Source: Chitinophagaceae bacterium
GTDB taxonomy: Bacteria > Bacteroidota > Bacteroidia > Chitinophagales > Chitinophagaceae
Assembly: GCA_025362915.1 (NCBI GenBank)
Contig: JANYEU010000377.1
Location: 1-8,001, forward strand
Length of the DNA: 8,001 bases
Direction: 5' to 3'
The notes beneath the pieces were generated by a model. It saw only the letters and a list, made by a program, of their open reading frames with translations, made no database searches and was not told the origin of the DNA. Below, in pieces: positions 6,371 to 8,001 of the stretch. Numbering within the stretch: the stretch's first letter is position 1; every line of letters starts with the position of its first letter. The position numbers and the translations under genes are program-made.

Positions 6371-6378
6371 CAAATGTA
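6371..6378 (-). promoter_or_regulatory. possible Bacteroidota -7 box upstream of the SUI1 gene
   Basis: Read on the - strand the sequence is TACATTTG, an exact match to the TAnnTTTG -7 element used by the primary sigma factor of Bacteroidota. It sits 33 bases before the chosen SUI1 start and within the 63-base gap after nadC. I see no good TTG-type -33 partner at the usual distance, so the box may be fortuitous. If real, the leader would be about 25 bases long, and translation would have to start at 6337 and not at 6373, because the upstream ATG (6371..6373) falls within the box. Confidence 0.35.
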
Positions 6379-6400
6379 TACAACTTATTCTTTTCTTCCT

Positions 6401-7261
6401 TTAGGATATAGGGGTTACTGCTTTCAAACTTAAATCCAAGCTTTGTGCCTGATGAATCAGTCCGCCAACACTCACATAATCTACGCCGGTGGCAGCAAAG
6501 CTTTCTATTGTTTGGAGGTTTATGCCACCACTTGCTTCTGTTTCGTATTCGCCGTTTATTATCAGCAGCGCTTCCGTTATCTGAGCAGGCGTGAAGTTAT
6601 CAAGCATTATCCTGAATATCTTTCCTTTTCCTATGCGGCACACCGTTTCCACATCTTGCAGAGTCCTTGTTTCTACTTCTATCTTCAGTGGAAGGTTATT
6701 AGTTTGTGTGTATTGGTACGCCTTGTTGATGGCAGGCTCCAGTCCCCCAGCATAATCAATATGATTGTCTTTTAGCATTATCATATCGTACAAACCAAAA
6801 CGGTGATTTGTACCTCCACCAATACGGACAGCTTCCTTTTCAAGCAAACGGAAGTTGGGCGTTGTTTTCCTGGTATCCAGTAGTTTGGTGGTATATCCTT
6901 GTAGCTTTTGGGTATATTGATGCGTAAGGGTGGCAATGCCACTCATGCGTTGCATACAGTTTAGCACCAGTCTTTCGCAAGTAAGGATGGTGTATATAGT
7001 TGCAGAAACCTCAAAGGCTTTCTCCCCAACAAACATTGCATCACCATCCTTTTTATAAGCAGTAAAAACAGCGGAAGGTTCTACCTTTTCAAATATAATC
7101 CTTGCCACTTCCATTCCTGCCAATATCCCGTCTTGTTTAATCTTCAGCTCTGCCTTTCCCATTTTATCTTTGGGGATGCAACTCAATGTGCTATGGTCGC
7201 CACTACCAATATCTTCTTTCAGCGCAGCATCAATCAAACGGTTAAATAGTTCGCTATTCAT
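6401..7261 (-). CDS. nadC: quinolinate phosphoribosyltransferase (nicotinate-nucleotide pyrophosphorylase, carboxylating)
   Basis: A 286-residue cytoplasmic enzyme. It converts quinolinate and PRPP to nicotinate mononucleotide, CO2 and pyrophosphate in de novo NAD synthesis. The family order is complete: E-D-I-G-S-G-D (16-22) at the N-terminus, C-M-Q-R-M-S-G-I-A-T (102-111), L-D-T-R-K-T-T-P (128-135) with Arg131 and Lys132, R-I-G-G-G-T-N-H-R (146-154), M-L-K-D-N-H (162-167), E-V-E (195-197), M-L-D-N-F (219-223), E-A-S-G-G-I (242-247) and V-G-G-L (265-268) near the end. These are the PRPP- and quinolinate-binding residues of the alpha/beta-barrel enzyme. Length is typical and no key residue is missing. 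ATG at 7259..7261 is the first Met before the conserved N-terminus. No Shine-Dalgarno is visible. coaX lies upstream with a 232-base gap, so nadC probably has its own promoter. nadA and nadB are not in the window. Confidence 0.97.
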   Translation of the reverse strand: MNSELFNRLIDAALKEDIGSGDHSTLSCIPKDKMGKAELKIKQDGILAGMEVARIIFEKVEPSAVFTAYKKDGDAMFVGEKAFEVSATIYTILTCERLVLNCMQRMSGIATLTHQYTQKLQGYTTKLLDTRKTTPNFRLLEKEAVRIGGGTNHRFGLYDMIMLKDNHIDYAGGLEPAINKAYQYTQTNNLPLKIEVETRTLQDVETVCRIGKGKIFRIMLDNFTPAQITEALLIINGEYETEASGGINLQTIESFAATGVDYVSVGGLIHQAQSLDLSLKAVTPIS

Positions 7262-7345
7262 TGTTGCAAAATAACAGGTTTTAGGAGTTTGTTATTAATA
7301 GTTTCAGGGCAAAGGCATAAAATTCTAATTGCCATGCTATACCAC

Positions 7346-7375
7346 TGATTAAATGATTTGAATGATAAAAATGAT
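7346..7375. repeat. short periodic TGAT run in the nadC upstream region
   Basis: TGAT occurs at 7346, 7354, 7363 and 7372, that is every 8 to 9 bases, within the AT-rich 232-base gap between coaX and nadC (7262..7493). A further copy lies at 7385. The units are variants of AATGATT. Such runs occur in Bacteroidota intergenic DNA as degenerate repeats. Nothing shows a regulator site. The rest of the gap shows no exact TAnnTTTG box on the - strand, no RNA gene and no clear hairpin. Confidence 0.3.
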
Positions 7376-7493
7376 TAATTTTCTTGATTGTAAAGGATTT
7401 CAGACATTCATTTTTCGCAAACCATTTTCTTGTGAGTATAACTAAAAAGAGTTAATGCAGGATAGAGTAATGAATATCTTGGATCCTTATTGT

Positions 7494-8001
7494 TTAAATA
7501 GAATTAAGTGCGTTTGCCTTATTGATATAGTACAATCCCTTGAATAACAAATCGGGGTCGGCCAGTAGTTTGTTGCGCAAATGTGGCAAGAAAAAAGACA
7601 TATCACCACCCGTCATCAGTACTTGTAGGTTGTTGTATTTCTCTTTATACGCTTCTATAATGCCATCAATTTCTTTGCTAACGCCCAATATAACCCCACT
7701 CTGCAAGTTAGTATTGGTATCGTAACCCACCAACGGAAAATTGTGTTGTGCCTTTACCATGGGCAATAAGGCAGTCTGCTCGTGCATTGCCCTATAGCGC
7801 ATGTTCATGCCAGGCGATATTCCACCACCCAAGAACTCATGGTGTTTATTGGTGAAATTGTACGTGATGCAAGTACCCAAGCCAATAGATAATGTATGCT
7901 GATTGGGAAATAGGGAAACTGATGCTGCGCAAAGTGCCAATCTATCTGCACCAATGGTTTCTGGCTTTCCAACGGGTGTGGTAAAAGGTAACTTACTTGT
8001 G
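7494..8001 (-). CDS. coaX: type III pantothenate kinase, 3' part (5' end beyond the window)
   Basis: The enzyme phosphorylates pantothenate, the first step of coenzyme A synthesis, in the cytoplasm. The window holds the last 168 residues of a protein that is usually about 240-260. The frame is open to the window edge. In fragment numbering the signatures are P-E-T-I-G-A-D-R (13-20), with the Asp expected to be catalytic, the G-T-C-I-T nucleotide-side loop (42-46), G-G-G-I-S-P-G (58-64), T-A-L-L-P (76-80), D-T-N-T (94-97) with Q-S-G-V-I-L-G (100-106), T-G-G-D (130-133) and a G-L ending (145-146). The TTG at 7938..7940 is only an internal Leu codon in G-A-D-R-L-A, so it is not a start. The residue two before G-T-C is Gly (codon at 7881..7883), where Asp is usual. 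The N-terminal D-x-G-N-T loop is outside the window. It is upstream of nadC on the same strand. Confidence 0.95.
   Translation of the reverse strand, partial: TSKLPFTTPVGKPETIGADRLALCAASVSLFPNQHTLSIGLGTCITYNFTNKHHEFLGGGISPGMNMRYRAMHEQTALLPMVKAQHNFPLVGYDTNTNLQSGVILGVSKEIDGIIEAYKEKYNNLQVLMTGGDMSFFLPHLRNKLLADPDLLFKGLYYINKANALNSI

Noticed and set aside
7494..7940. 148-codon CoaX starting at TTG 7940
   Set aside because: The conserved P-E-T-I-G-A-D-R motif lies directly upstream in the same frame, so the TTG codes for an internal Leu and the gene runs off the window.
1..8001. A new defence, secretion or mobile system spread over the window
   Set aside because: All substantial genes fall into known enzyme or housekeeping families. 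There is no recombinase, transposase, nuclease or repeat array, and the two strands carry unrelated functions that only meet at a convergent terminator.

Overview
The window looks like an ordinary chromosomal segment of a Bacteroidota bacterium, probably of the Chitinophagaceae type. The reasons are: base composition of roughly 40% GC, AT-rich gene leaders without Shine-Dalgarno sequences, three secreted proteins whose signal peptides end in Ala followed by Gln, a TAnnTTTG promoter-like box, and the particular versions of the M1 peptidase, phytase-like and SUI1 proteins. The lineage is inferred from these traits; there is no rRNA or marker gene to prove it.

Layout on the + strand. The last 33 codons of an unidentified gene (1..102) are followed by a 450-base gene-free stretch. 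This stretch holds an inverted-repeat-bounded segment (144..316). A secreted GH28 polygalacturonase-family pectinase (553..1884) comes next. A 15-bp perfect palindrome (1970..2004) then precedes a secreted M1-family zinc aminopeptidase (2161..4041). After that lies a decayed zone: a 31-codon membrane-type ORF (4129..4224) and the C-terminal half of a DUF1287 protein with no N-terminus (4250..4588). An imperfect palindromic intergenic element follows (4593..4711), and then a secreted phytase-like/esterase-like protein (4791..5933).

Layout on the - strand. A hairpin (5938..5998) separates the phytase-like gene from a convergent group: a SUI1/eIF1-like translation factor (6002..6337), nadC for quinolinate phosphoribosyltransferase (6401..7261), and the 3' part of coaX, type III pantothenate kinase (7494..8001, running off the window). 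Transcription order is coaX, nadC, SUI1. NadC serves NAD synthesis and CoaX serves coenzyme A synthesis, so this side is housekeeping.

The + strand genes encode exported hydrolases that would act on polysaccharide, peptide and possibly phosphate or ester substrates. There is no SusC/SusD pair, sulfatase or regulator beside the GH28 gene, so it is not part of a visible polysaccharide utilisation locus. I found no CRISPR array, tRNA, rRNA, transposase, toxin-antitoxin pair or phage gene, and no convincing undescribed multi-gene system. The points worth a second look are the gene remnant, the dispersed-repeat candidates, the unusual GH28 motif and an Asp-to-Gly change at a normally conserved CoaX position.
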